From the NCBI GenBank assembly GCA_963812945.1, contig CAWEXD010000010.1:620001-684000 (forward strand): DNA of 64,000 bases, read 5' to 3'. Origin of the DNA: DASRDR01 sp963812945 [NCBI: uncultured Candidatus Rokubacteria bacterium] (GTDB lineage: Bacteria; Methylomirabilota; Methylomirabilia; Rokubacteriales). Under the pieces are notes generated by a model that did no database searches, was not told the origin of the DNA, and saw only the letters and a program-made list of their open reading frames with translations. The position numbers and the translations under genes are program-made. Positions 33,263 through 41,174 of this stretch are shown one piece after another (the first letter of the stretch is position 1; each line of letters opens with the position of its first letter).

Positions 33263-33695
33263 GGCGGCGCGCGACTGGGGGCCCGCGCTCCGGGCGATCC
33301 CGCTGGGCCACACGGAGTCGGTGCGGAAGACCGTCGGCGAGAGCGACATCTACCTCTTCGCCGGCATCACCGGGGACTTCTCGGGCGTGCACGTGGACGA
33401 GGAGTTCGCCCGCGGCACGCGCTACGGGCACCGCATCGCCCATGGCGCGCTCCTGGTGGGCTTCGTGTCCACGGTGATGGCCCGGATGACCGCGCTCCTC
33501 CCGCCCCCGGGTGGCGTCTCCTCCCGGTACGAGGTGAAGTTCACCGCGCCCGTCCTGATCGGCGACACGGTGACCACCGCGTTGACGCTGGCGGAGACGC
33601 GGCCCGAGCGGCGCGAGCTCGTCTTCCAGGCGCGGACCACGAACCAGCGGGGCCAGACCGTCCTCGAAGGCCGGACCGTCCTCACGCTGATCTGA
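33243..33695 (+). CDS. MaoC-family (R)-specific enoyl-CoA hydratase
   Basis: 150 residues from a TTG at 33243 overlapping the SDR end. The hot-dog fold hydratase signature 'SDIYLFAGITGDFSGVHVDEEFAR' contains the catalytic Asp and His. 'RIAHGALLVGFVSTVMARM' is the following helix, and 'YEVKFTAPVLIGDTVTTAL' the next strand. It hydrates enoyl-CoA to 3-hydroxyacyl-CoA, completing with its two neighbours a partial beta-oxidation set. The TTG start is weak; a slightly later start is possible. Confidence 0.88.
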   Translation: MATSTGEAARDWGPALRAIPLGHTESVRKTVGESDIYLFAGITGDFSGVHVDEEFARGTRYGHRIAHGALLVGFVSTVMARMTALLPPPGGVSSRYEVKFTAPVLIGDTVTTALTLAETRPERRELVFQARTTNQRGQTVLEGRTVLTLI

Positions 33696-33766
33696 CCCCA
33701 CCGCCGCGCCCCGTTCCGAGCCCGATTCGCGCGTCGGCGCGCGGCCGGGGCCCGCGGGCCGCGTGC

Positions 33767-33772
33767 TATACT
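33767..33772 (+). promoter_or_regulatory. Possible -10 element for the glc operon
   Basis: TATACT (5 of 6 to TATAAT) lies 39 bases before the glcD ATG in a GC-rich gap. The spacing fits a short leader with the GAGGAGG site at 33799-33805. Confidence 0.45.
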
Positions 33773-33810
33773 CCGAGCCACCGCACGGAGCCCCGCGCGA
33801 GGAGGTGTCC

Positions 33811-35283
33811 ATGTCGTCGCTCTCCGGGCTCGCCCGGGCCGGCCTGCGCTCGGCGCTCGAGGCGATCGCCGGCCCGGACGGCGTCCTGACCGAGCCCGCC
33901 GAGCTCATGGTCTTCGAGTCCGACGGGCTCACCATGTTCCGCGCCACGGCCGACGCGGTCGTCTTCCCGCGCACGACCGAGGAGGTCGCCCTGTGCGTGC
34001 GGCTCGCCAACCGGGAGGGCCTCCCGTTCGTCGCGCGCGGGGCCGGGACCGGCCTCGCCGGCGGATGCCTCCCCGCCGAGGGCGGGATCGTCATCGCGCT
34101 CACCCGGATGGCGCGGATCCTGGAGGTGGACTACGCGAACCAGCTCGCCGTCGTCGAGCCCGGCCTGGTGAACCTCCACCTCTCCCAGGCGCTCGCGCCG
34201 GCGGGCTTCTACTACGTGCCCGACCCCTCGAGCCAGCTGGCGTGCACGATCGGCGGCAACGTCGCCAACAACTCGGGCGGCCCGCACACGCTGAAGTACG
34301 GCGTCACGACGAACCACGTGCTCGGGCTGGAAGTCGTCTTGCCCGACGGCGAGGTCGTCTGGCTCGGGGGCAAGGTTCGCGACCCGCAGGGGTACGACCT
34401 CGTCGGCCTGTTCGTGGGCTCGGAGGGGACGTTCGGGATCGTGACGAAGGTCGTCGTGCGGATCGTGCGGCGGCCCGCGGCGGTGCGGACGCTCCTGGCG
34501 GTGTTCGACGAGATCGACCAGGCGTCGCGCACGGTGGCGGCGATCACGGCCCGGGGCCTGACGCCCGCGGCGCTGGAGATGATCGACCGGATCACGATCC
34601 AGGCCGTCGAGGACGCCTTCAACGCGGGGTATCCCCGGGACGCGGCGGCGGCGCTGCTCATCGAGCTGGACGGCGGGGCCGCGAGCCTCGACGAGGAGGC
34701 CGAGCGAGTGATCGCCGCGTGCCGCGAGAGCGGGGCGCGGGAGGTGCGGCTCGCGCGGGACGAGACCGAGCGCCAGCTCCTCTGGAAGGGCCGCAAGGCC
34801 GCGTTCGGCGCCTTCGGCCGCGTGGCGCCCGCCTACATGGTGATGGACGGCGTGATTCCGCGCACGCGCCTGCCCGAGATCCTCCGCCGCATCGACGGGA
34901 TCGTCCGGAAGCACGCGCTCCGGGTCGGGAACGTCTTTCACGCGGGCGACGGCAACCTCCATCCGAACATCCTCTACGATCCGCGGAAGCCCGGCGAAGA
35001 GGATCGCGTGCTCGCGGCCGGCGCCGAGATCATGCGGGCCTGCGTGGACGTGGGGGGCACCATCTCGGGCGAGCACGGCATCGGACTCGAGAAGCGCGAC
35101 TTCATGTCGTGGATCTTCTCCGAGGCGGATCTGGCGACGATGGCCGCGGTCAAGGCGGTGTTCAACCCCACGGGGCGGTGCAATCCCGGCAAGATCTTCC
35201 CGACGCGGAAGTCCTGCGCGCCCGGCGAGATCGCCTACCAGCCCCATCCGCTCGAGGCCAGCGGGCTGATCCAGCGCCTGTAG
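33811..35283 (+). CDS. glcD: Glycolate oxidase FAD-binding subunit GlcD
   Basis: 490 residues from the ATG at 33811, preceded by GAGGAGG. FAD-linked oxidase of the PCMH/VAO type. 'EVALCVRLANREGLPFVARGAGTGLAGG' and 'CTIGGNVANNSGGPHTLKYGVTTNHVLGL' form the FAD site, with 'GSEGTFGIVT' after them. C-terminal 'NVFHAGDGNLHPNIL', 'GEHGIGLEKRDFM' and 'FNPTGRCNPGKIFP' are the GlcD/D-lactate dehydrogenase signatures. It oxidises glycolate (or D-lactate) to the oxo acid and passes electrons through GlcE/GlcF to the quinone pool. It is the first gene of glcDEF-moaB. Confidence 0.93.
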   Translation: MSSLSGLARAGLRSALEAIAGPDGVLTEPAELMVFESDGLTMFRATADAVVFPRTTEEVALCVRLANREGLPFVARGAGTGLAGGCLPAEGGIVIALTRMARILEVDYANQLAVVEPGLVNLHLSQALAPAGFYYVPDPSSQLACTIGGNVANNSGGPHTLKYGVTTNHVLGLEVVLPDGEVVWLGGKVRDPQGYDLVGLFVGSEGTFGIVTKVVVRIVRRPAAVRTLLAVFDEIDQASRTVAAITARGLTPAALEMIDRITIQAVEDAFNAGYPRDAAAALLIELDGGAASLDEEAERVIAACRESGAREVRLARDETERQLLWKGRKAAFGAFGRVAPAYMVMDGVIPRTRLPEILRRIDGIVRKHALRVGNVFHAGDGNLHPNILYDPRKPGEEDRVLAAGAEIMRACVDVGGTISGEHGIGLEKRDFMSWIFSEADLATMAAVKAVFNPTGRCNPGKIFPTRKSCAPGEIAYQPHPLEASGLIQRL

Positions 35284-35308
35284 GGCGCGTCCACCGCGCC
35301 GCCCCCGC

Positions 35309-36655
35309 ATGGCCGCCACGCTTCTCCGGAGCCTCGCCGAGATCGTCGGGGCGCCGCACTGCCTCGGCGGAACCGATCGCGCGGCCTACGTCGTCGATGG
35401 CCGCACGCCGTGCGGGGTCGTCTTCCCGGGGTCGGCCGAGGAAGTCGCGCGGGTGGTGGGCGCGGCTGCCGGCGCCGGGGTGCCCGTCGTCCCGTGGGGC
35501 GGTGGGACGCAGATGCACCGGGGGGCCCCGCCCCGCGACGGAGCGCTCGTGGTCGGGCTCCGGCGGCTCGGCCGCGTCCTCGAGCACGAGCCCGCCGATC
35601 TGACCGCCACGGTCGAGGCGGGGATCACGCTCGGCGGCCTTCAGGCCGCGCTGGGCACGCGGGGACAGTGGCTGCCCCTCGATCCGCCGGCGCCGGGCGA
35701 GTCGACGCTCGGCGGCATCCTCGCGGCCAACGCCGCCGGGCCCCGGCGACAGGGCTACGGCACCGCGCGAGACCTCGTCATCGGCATCCGGGTCGTGGGG
35801 TCCGACGGTCAGCTCGTGCGCGCGGGCGGGAAGGTCGTGAAGAACGTCGCGGGCTACGACCTCGCGAAGCTCTACATCGGGTCCCTCGGCACGCTCGGGA
35901 TCATCGTCGACGCGACCTTCAAGCTCCGGCCGCGCCCGGAGTCGGAGGGCGCCTGCTGGGCGACGTTCCCCGCCCTCGACGCGGCGGCCCGCGCGACGGC
36001 GGCGCTCGCGGGCTCGGACCTCGGCCCCGTGGCGGCGGTGCTCCTGGATCCCCACGCCGCCCTGGCGTGCGGGCGCCACGCGGGGCGCGGGGCCGTCGCC
36101 GCGCCGGCCGCGCTGGTCGTCTTCGACGGCCTCCCGAGCGCCGTGGTCTCCGCGTGCGCCGCCGCCGCCGGGCAGCTCCGCGCCGCCGGGGCCCAGGCCG
36201 TCGAGACGCTCGACGCGCCCGCCACCCTGCGCGCCCTCGACGCCGTGCGCGAGGCCCGCCGGCTCGTGGCGAGCCCGCTGGCCGTCGCGACCGCGGGAGT
36301 CCTGCCGGCCGACGTCGGGGCGTATCTGGAGACGGCGGGGGCGGCGGCCCGCGCGGCCGGGATCCGGCTCGCCGCCGTCGCGCAGGCGGGCCACGGGCTC
36401 AGCACGCTGATCCTCACCGCGGCCGGAGGGGAGGTCCCGCCCGCGGCCGCGACCGCCGCCGCCCTCGCCCAGTGCCGCGCGGCCGCCCGGGCGCGCGGTG
36501 GCCATCTCGCGATCGACTGGGCCCCGCTCGGGGTCCGCGAGGCCTGCCCCGTGTGGGATCCGCCGGGTCCGGCCGTGGCCCTCATGCGCGGCATCAAGGC
36601 GCGGCTCGACCCCGCGGGCCTCCTGAATCCCGGGCGCTTCGTGGGTGGGATCTGA
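35309..36655 (+). CDS. glcE: Glycolate oxidase FAD-binding subunit GlcE
   Basis: 448 residues, 25 bp after glcD. The same PCMH FAD-binding fold is present but shorter: 'VARVVGAAAGAGVPVVPWGGGTQMHRG', 'TLGGILAANAAGPRRQGYGTARDLVIGIRVVG', 'KNVAGYDLAKLYIGSLGTLGIIV'. The C-terminal cap is alanine-rich and ends 'RLDPAGLLNPGRFVGG'. GlcE lacks the full GlcD active site and serves as the second flavin subunit. The neighbours glcD and glcF support the call. Confidence 0.9.
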   Translation: MAATLLRSLAEIVGAPHCLGGTDRAAYVVDGRTPCGVVFPGSAEEVARVVGAAAGAGVPVVPWGGGTQMHRGAPPRDGALVVGLRRLGRVLEHEPADLTATVEAGITLGGLQAALGTRGQWLPLDPPAPGESTLGGILAANAAGPRRQGYGTARDLVIGIRVVGSDGQLVRAGGKVVKNVAGYDLAKLYIGSLGTLGIIVDATFKLRPRPESEGACWATFPALDAAARATAALAGSDLGPVAAVLLDPHAALACGRHAGRGAVAAPAALVVFDGLPSAVVSACAAAAGQLRAAGAQAVETLDAPATLRALDAVREARRLVASPLAVATAGVLPADVGAYLETAGAAARAAGIRLAAVAQAGHGLSTLILTAAGGEVPPAAATAAALAQCRAAARARGGHLAIDWAPLGVREACPVWDPPGPAVALMRGIKARLDPAGLLNPGRFVGGI

Positions 36656-36680
36656 TCCCCGTGGGATGCGCGCGCCGCCC

Positions 36681-38030
36681 ATGACGACCGCGACGACCAC
36701 GCCCGACGCCTCGCGCCCATCGGCGCCCGCGGCCGCGCAGACGCTGGCCGAGCTCGAGTACGATGGGCTCCTCAAGTGCGTCCACTGCGGGTTCTGCCTG
36801 CCGAGCTGTCCGACCTACGCGGAGCTTGGCCAGGAGCCCGACTCGCCGCGCGGCCGGATCTACCTCATCAAGGCCCTCGCCGACGGGCGCGTCACGCTCA
36901 ATGACTCGGTGACCGAGCACCTCTCGCTCTGCCTCGGCTGCCGGGCGTGCGAGAGCGCCTGCCCGTCCGGGGTGCCCTACGGCCACCTGATCGAGGCGGG
37001 GCGGGCCGAGATGGAGGCGCGGCGTCCCGGCTCGGTCTGGCGCCGCCTCGCGCGGCGCGTCGCATTCGAGGGGCTCTTGCCGCGACCGGCGCTGCTCCGC
37101 GCCCTGGTCGCCGCGCTGCGCGTCTACCAGCGGAGCGGGCTCCAGCGCCTGATCCGGGCGAGCGGAGTCCTGCGCCTGCTCCCGGCCGGGCTCCGCGCCT
37201 CGGAGGCCCTGCTCCCGCCGCTGCCGCCGGCGGGCCGGGGCGGCCGCCTGCCCGAGGTCGTGCCCGCGCAGGGGCCGCGGCGCGCGCGCGTCGGCTTCCT
37301 CCACGGGTGCGTCCAGGACGCGGTCTTCCGCGCGCACAACGAGGCGACGCTCCGCTGTGTCGCGCGCCAGGGCGCGGAGGTCCTGATCCCCCGGGCCCAG
37401 CGCTGCTGCGGGGCGCTGCACGCCCACGCGGGGGAGCCCGAGGGCGCGCGGGCGCTGGCCCGCGCGACGATCGCGGCCTTCGAGGCCGCGGGCGTGGAGG
37501 CCGTGCTCGTCAACGCCGCGGGCTGTGGCGCCCACATGAAGGCGTACGGTCACCTCTTGCGGGGCGATGCGGCGTGGGCGGCCCGCGCGGCGGCGTTCGC
37601 GCGGACGGTGATGGACGTCACGGAGTTCCTCGCGAAGGCGCCCCTCGCGGGGCCCCTCGGGCCGCTCCCCCTCCGGGCGACCTACCACGACCCGTGCCAC
37701 CTCGCGCACGGCCAGCAGGTGCGGGCGGCGCCCCGGGCGCTCTTGCGCGCGGTGCCGGGCCTCGAGCTGGTCGAGCTCGGCGAGGCGGAGATGTGCTGCG
37801 GCTCGGCGGGCATCTACAACCTGACCGAGCCCCAGATGGCGCAGCGGCTCCTCGCGCGGAAGCTCGCGCACGTGGCGGCCACCGGCGCCGCGACGGTGGT
37901 GACCGCGAACCCGGGCTGTATCCTCCAGCTCCAGGCCGGGCTCAGCGCCGCGGGGCGCGACGTGGAGGTCCTGCACGTCGTGGAGGTGCTCGACCGCGCG
38001 TACCGGGCGGCGGACGGGCCGCCAGGGTGA
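36681..38030 (+). CDS. glcF: Glycolate oxidase iron-sulfur subunit GlcF
   Basis: 449 residues if started at the ATG at 36681; ATG 36666 and GTG 36645 are alternative in-frame starts without better ribosome-binding sites. Two 4Fe-4S motifs, 'CVHCGFCLPSCP' and 'CLGCRACESACP', are followed by two CCG domains ('RCCGALHAHAGEPEGA' and 'MCCGSAGIYNLTEP') with upstream 'HGCVQDAVF' and 'YHDPCHLAHGQ'. These bind further clusters in heterodisulfide-reductase-like proteins. It passes electrons from GlcD/E to membrane quinones. Its stop overlaps the moaB-like start (GTGA). Confidence 0.92.
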   Translation: MTTATTTPDASRPSAPAAAQTLAELEYDGLLKCVHCGFCLPSCPTYAELGQEPDSPRGRIYLIKALADGRVTLNDSVTEHLSLCLGCRACESACPSGVPYGHLIEAGRAEMEARRPGSVWRRLARRVAFEGLLPRPALLRALVAALRVYQRSGLQRLIRASGVLRLLPAGLRASEALLPPLPPAGRGGRLPEVVPAQGPRRARVGFLHGCVQDAVFRAHNEATLRCVARQGAEVLIPRAQRCCGALHAHAGEPEGARALARATIAAFEAAGVEAVLVNAAGCGAHMKAYGHLLRGDAAWAARAAAFARTVMDVTEFLAKAPLAGPLGPLPLRATYHDPCHLAHGQQVRAAPRALLRAVPGLELVELGEAEMCCGSAGIYNLTEPQMAQRLLARKLAHVAATGAATVVTANPGCILQLQAGLSAAGRDVEVLHVVEVLDRAYRAADGPPG

Positions 38031-38569
38031 CCCCCGCCGAGACGCCGCCCGGCGGCCCCGGGCGCTCGCCCGTCGCCGAGCACAAGGCCCACGCCCCGGC
38101 GCGGGTGCGCTGCGTGGTGTGCACGGTCTCCGACTCCAAGACGCCCGAGACCGACACGAGCGGCCGCGCGATCCGGGAGCTCCTGCTCGGCGCCGGGCAC
38201 GAGGTGGTCGAGTACCACGTCGTGCGCGACGAGCCGAGCCAGGTGCACGCGGTGATCCACCGCGCGTGCACCCATCCCGGCGTCCAGGCGGTGATCTTCA
38301 CGGGCGGCACGGGCATCACGGCCCGCGACCAGACCTTCGAGGCGATCGACGCCTTGCTGGAGAAGCGGCTGCCGGGATTCGGGGAGCTGTTCCGGTGGCT
38401 CTCCTATCAGGAGATCGGGTCGGCGGCGATGCTGTCCCGCGCCCAGGCGGGCGTCCGCGCCGGCCGGGTCATCTTCTCCCTGCCCGGCTCGCCGGCGGCG
38501 TGCCGGCTCGCCGTCGAGCGGCTGATCCTGCCCGAGCTCTCGCACATGGCCGGGCTCCTTGGCCGGTAG
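38027..38569 (+). CDS. MoaB/Mog-like molybdopterin-binding protein
   Basis: 180 residues from the GTG overlapping the glcF stop. The MoCF-fold begins at 'RCVVCTVSDSKTPETDTSGRAIRELL'. 'VIFTGGTGITARDQTFEAI' carries the conserved GGTG(I/T)xxRD molybdopterin-binding loop, and 'IFSLPGSPAACRLAVERLILPEL' is the GSP loop. Family members adenylylate molybdopterin (Mog) or have a related role (MoaB). It is translationally coupled to glcF, although glycolate oxidase needs no molybdenum, so the link may be only transcriptional. A MoeB-like gene lies 1.2 kb downstream on the other strand. Confidence 0.9.
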   Translation: MTPAETPPGGPGRSPVAEHKAHAPARVRCVVCTVSDSKTPETDTSGRAIRELLLGAGHEVVEYHVVRDEPSQVHAVIHRACTHPGVQAVIFTGGTGITARDQTFEAIDALLEKRLPGFGELFRWLSYQEIGSAAMLSRAQAGVRAGRVIFSLPGSPAACRLAVERLILPELSHMAGLLGR

Positions 38570-38600
38570 GGGCCGGTAGGGGCCGGTAGGGGCCGGTAGG
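38561..38600 (+). repeat. Four tandem copies of the 10-mer GGCCGGTAGG
   Basis: Exact head-to-tail copies at 38561, 38571, 38581 and 38591. The first contains the TAG stop of the moaB-like gene, so the repeat began by duplication of the gene's last codons. It is probably replication slippage; no function is evident. Confidence 0.85.
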
Positions 38601-38624
38601 CGCGCCGCCGGCCGGGATCTCGGA

Positions 38625-38630
38625 TAGAGT
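38625..38630 (+). promoter_or_regulatory. Possible -10 element (TAGAGT) for the HtrA gene
   Basis: TAGAGT lies 40 bases before the ATG at 38670 in the gap after the 10-mer repeats. No -35 of note is seen. Confidence 0.3.
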
Positions 38631-38669
38631 GATGGCACCATGGCACGGCCTCGGGGGCGGGAGGGACGC

Positions 38670-39758
38670 ATGAGGGCATCGATCGGCATCCTCGGCATCG
38701 TGGCCGGCCTCGTCCTGGCGGGGTCGGTCGCCGCCCAGCCCGCCGGGGCGCCGGTCGGGCCCCTGTGGCGGGAGGGCCAGGTCGTCACGCCCGAGCCGGA
38801 GCTCGTTCGGCTCAACAAGGCGCTGACGCGGCTGGCCGAGCAGCTGAAGCCGGCGCTGGTGCAGATCCGCGTGCGGCGCGCGAACGAGGAGCCGGACACC
38901 GAGGACGGGCCGCGGCGCGCGCTCGGCTCGGGCTTCGTCATTCACCCGAGCGGCTACGTCGTCACGAACGCCCATGTGGTGGAGCGCGCGACGACGGTGC
39001 AGGTGCGGCTGGCGTCGGGCCGCCGGCTCACCGGGACCGTCGTCGGACGGGACCGCCGGGTGGACCTGGCCCTCGTCAAGGTGGACGCGCCGGCCCCGCT
39101 GCCGGTGCTCTCGCTCGGGGACTCCGACAACCTCGCGGTGGGCGAGCTGGTGCTGGCCCTCGGTCACCCCTTCGGGCTCGAGCAGACGGTGTCCCTCGGC
39201 ATCGTGAGCCGGAAGGGCGCCCCGCTCCAGCCCGCGGCCCCGGGGTTCGACTTCATCCAGACGGACGCGGCGGTGAATCCCGGCAACTCTGGCGGCCCGC
39301 TGGTCGACATGGGTGGCCAGGTCATCGGCGTCAACACGATGGCGGCGCGCAACGGCTCGATCGGGTTCGCCATCCCCGTCAACCTCATCAAGGGGCTCCT
39401 CCCGCAGCTCCTCGCCAAGGGGGCCGTCGAGTGGGGATGGCTCGGCGTGCGGATCGACGAGATCAGCGAGGACAACGTGCGGGAGTACGGGCTCGACACC
39501 CCCCGCGGCGTCGGGATCGAGGGGGTGCTGCCCGGGCAGCCCGCGGCCCAGGCGGGGCTCCGGGCCAAGGACGTGGTCCTGGAGGTCGACGGCCGCGCCA
39601 TCGCGAGCCCGCGGGATCTCCAGCGCGTCATCTCGACCGCGCCGGTCGGGAGCTCGGTGCGGCTGTCGCTCTGGCGGGACGGTCAGGCGCAGGACCTGAC
39701 CGTCACCATCGGACGCTTCCCGGAAGAGGACGCGGCGGCGCCGCGCCCCCAGCGCTGA
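38670..39758 (+). CDS. HtrA/DegP-like trypsin-type serine protease with PDZ domain
   Basis: 362 residues from the ATG at 38670 (GGGAGGG upstream; an earlier ATG at 38640 is less likely). Signal peptide 'ILGIVAGLVLAGSVAAQ' gives periplasmic export. The catalytic triad is visible: His102 in 'VVTNAHVV', Asp132 in 'RRVDLALVKV' and Ser207 in 'NPGNSGGPLVD'. One PDZ domain (~265-355) follows, with 'GVGIEGVLPGQPAAQAGLRAKDVVLEV'. It degrades or refolds damaged envelope proteins. It is convergent with the MoeB-like gene, 16 bp between stops. Confidence 0.93.
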   Translation: MRASIGILGIVAGLVLAGSVAAQPAGAPVGPLWREGQVVTPEPELVRLNKALTRLAEQLKPALVQIRVRRANEEPDTEDGPRRALGSGFVIHPSGYVVTNAHVVERATTVQVRLASGRRLTGTVVGRDRRVDLALVKVDAPAPLPVLSLGDSDNLAVGELVLALGHPFGLEQTVSLGIVSRKGAPLQPAAPGFDFIQTDAAVNPGNSGGPLVDMGGQVIGVNTMAARNGSIGFAIPVNLIKGLLPQLLAKGAVEWGWLGVRIDEISEDNVREYGLDTPRGVGIEGVLPGQPAAQAGLRAKDVVLEVDGRAIASPRDLQRVISTAPVGSSVRLSLWRDGQAQDLTVTIGRFPEEDAAAPRPQR

Positions 39759-39774
39759 GGCGGGCCCCGCCCGC

Positions 39775-40992
39775 TCAGTGGCCCGGCGGCGTCGCCGGGC
39801 CGGCGGGGGGCGCGGGGTCGTCCGTCGGGAGGGCGCAGGCCCCGTCGCCGGACGCGTGGATCGAGAGGTCGCGAATCACCGGCGCCTCGCCGCAGAGCGG
39901 GCACTTCGGATCCCGGCGGAGCCGCACCTCACGGAAGCGCATGCCGAGCGCGTCGTAGGTGAGGAGCCGGCCGATCAGGGACTCCCCCTTGCCGAGGAGC
40001 AGCTTGACCGTCTCGGTCGCCTGCACCACTCCGATGAGTCCTGGGAGCACGCCCAGGACGCCAGCCTCGTTTCAGGAGGGGACCAGGCCGGCGGGTGGCG
40101 GCACCGGATAGAGGCAGCGATAGCACGGGCCGCGCTCGGGAGCGAGCACCGTGACCATGCCCTCGAACTGGAAGATCGAGCCGTGGACATTGGGCTTGCC
40201 CGCCAGGTAGCAGGCGTCGTTGACCAGGTACCGGGTCTCGAAGTTGTCCGAGCCGTCCACGATGACGTCGTAGTCCTTGAGGATCCGCTCGATGTTGTCC
40301 ACGGTGAGCCGCTCGTTGTACGCGACGACCGTCACGTCGGGATTCAGCGCGTGGATGGTGTCGCGCGCGGACTCGACCTTCGGCCGGCCGACGTCGGGCG
40401 TCCGGTGCAGGATCTGGCGCTGGAGGTTCGAGAGATCGACGACGTCGGAGTCGATGATCCCGAGCGTGCCGACCCCGGCCGCGGCCAGGTAGACCGCGAT
40501 CGGCGAGCCGAGCCCGCCCGCCCCGATCAGGAGCGCCTTCGAGCGGAGGAGCTGCTTCTGCCCCTTCTCGCCGACCTGCGTCAGCATGAAGTGGCGGCTG
40601 TAGCGCTCCATCTGGTCGGCCGTCAGCGGCTCGTCCTTGACGAGCGGAAGCTTGAGCTCCTTCCAGCGGCGGATCCCGCCGGCCATGGAGCTCACGTTGG
40701 TGTAGCCGAGATCGTGGAGCACCTTGCCGGCGAGCAGGGAGCGGAGGCCGGACAGACAGTAGAGGACGAGCGGGGTCTCGGGATCGGGGAAGGCCTCCGG
40801 CACCTTGAACTCGAGGAAGCCCCGGCTGATCGGCACACTCCCGGCCACGGCTCCTTCGCGGTACTCGTCCGGGTCGCGGACGTCGACCACGGCGAGCGAC
40901 TCGCCCCGCGCGAGGCGGGCGTGCACGTCCTCCACGGTCACCTCGGGCACGGCGCGCTTGGCGTCGGCGACCAGATCGCGATAGGTCTTCAT
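39775..40992 (-). CDS. Rhodanese-MoeB/ThiF adenylyltransferase fusion, candidate selenoprotein (UGA at 40072-40074)
   Basis: 405 residues from the ATG at 40992 if the in-frame TGA (codon 307) is read as selenocysteine. N-terminal rhodanese domain (residues ~15-115) with active-site Cys79 in 'LYCLSGLRS'. E1-like domain (~125-405): 'GAGGLGSPIAVYLAAAGVG', 'DSDVVDLSNLQRQ', 'DNFETRYLVNDAC', and zinc cysteines C290/C293 ('CYRC') and C364/C367 ('CPLC'). Homologues read 'LVPSCAEAGVLGVLPG'; here it is 'LVPS-UGA-NEAGVLGVLPG', so UGA replaces the conserved active-site Cys. Homology continues without break to the end. A SECIS-like hairpin follows. It would activate a sulfur-carrier protein (MoaD/ThiS type) by adenylylation and pass sulfur to it. 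If Sec is not made, the product ends at residue 306. Confidence 0.85.
40038..40059 (-). promoter_or_regulatory. Predicted bacterial SECIS hairpin
   Basis: On the minus strand, 12 bases after the UGA, GTCCTGGG and CCCAGGAC form a perfect 8-bp stem with the six-base loop CGTGCT. The loop begins 20 bases after UGA and has G in its second position. Both agree with bacterial SECIS rules for SelB recognition. The stem uses CCA and GGA codons, unusual in this GC-ending gene, exactly where pairing requires A. Confidence 0.75.
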
Positions 40993-41054
40993 GCCGGCAA
41001 CTCCTCGGGGGCGGAAGTGATCGGACCGCCCATCGCGGCGGCCCACCTCGGCTC

Positions 41055-41060
41055 AGAATA
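41055..41060 (-). promoter_or_regulatory. Possible -10 element for the rhodanese-MoeB gene
   Basis: TATTCT on the minus strand, 63 bases before the ATG at 40992, in the divergent gap. No clear -35 is visible. Confidence 0.35.
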
Positions 41061-41098
41061 CTACGCATCCCGATCGGGTCCAGGGTGATATTTGCGTC

Positions 41099-41128
41099 TT
41101 GAGCGGTCCCGACGGCGCGGGCTACACT
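41099..41128 (+). promoter_or_regulatory. Probable promoter of the second polysaccharide operon
   Basis: TTGAGC (41099-41104), 18-base spacer, TACACT (41123-41128); each hexamer matches consensus at 4 of 6. It lies 46 bases before the first gene of the operon 41175-48500. The region is relatively AT-rich. Confidence 0.45.
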
Positions 41129-41174
41129 GAGGGGCCCGGCGACGAATTCAGAATAGGATAATGTTGGCGAATAG

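Noticed and set aside
40072-40074. TGA in the MoeB-like gene as a simple pseudogene mutation
   Set aside because: Less likely: homology continues in frame on both sides with no other lesion, the stop is exactly at the conserved Cys, and a SECIS-like hairpin follows. It remains the main alternative until selB and tRNA-Sec are found.
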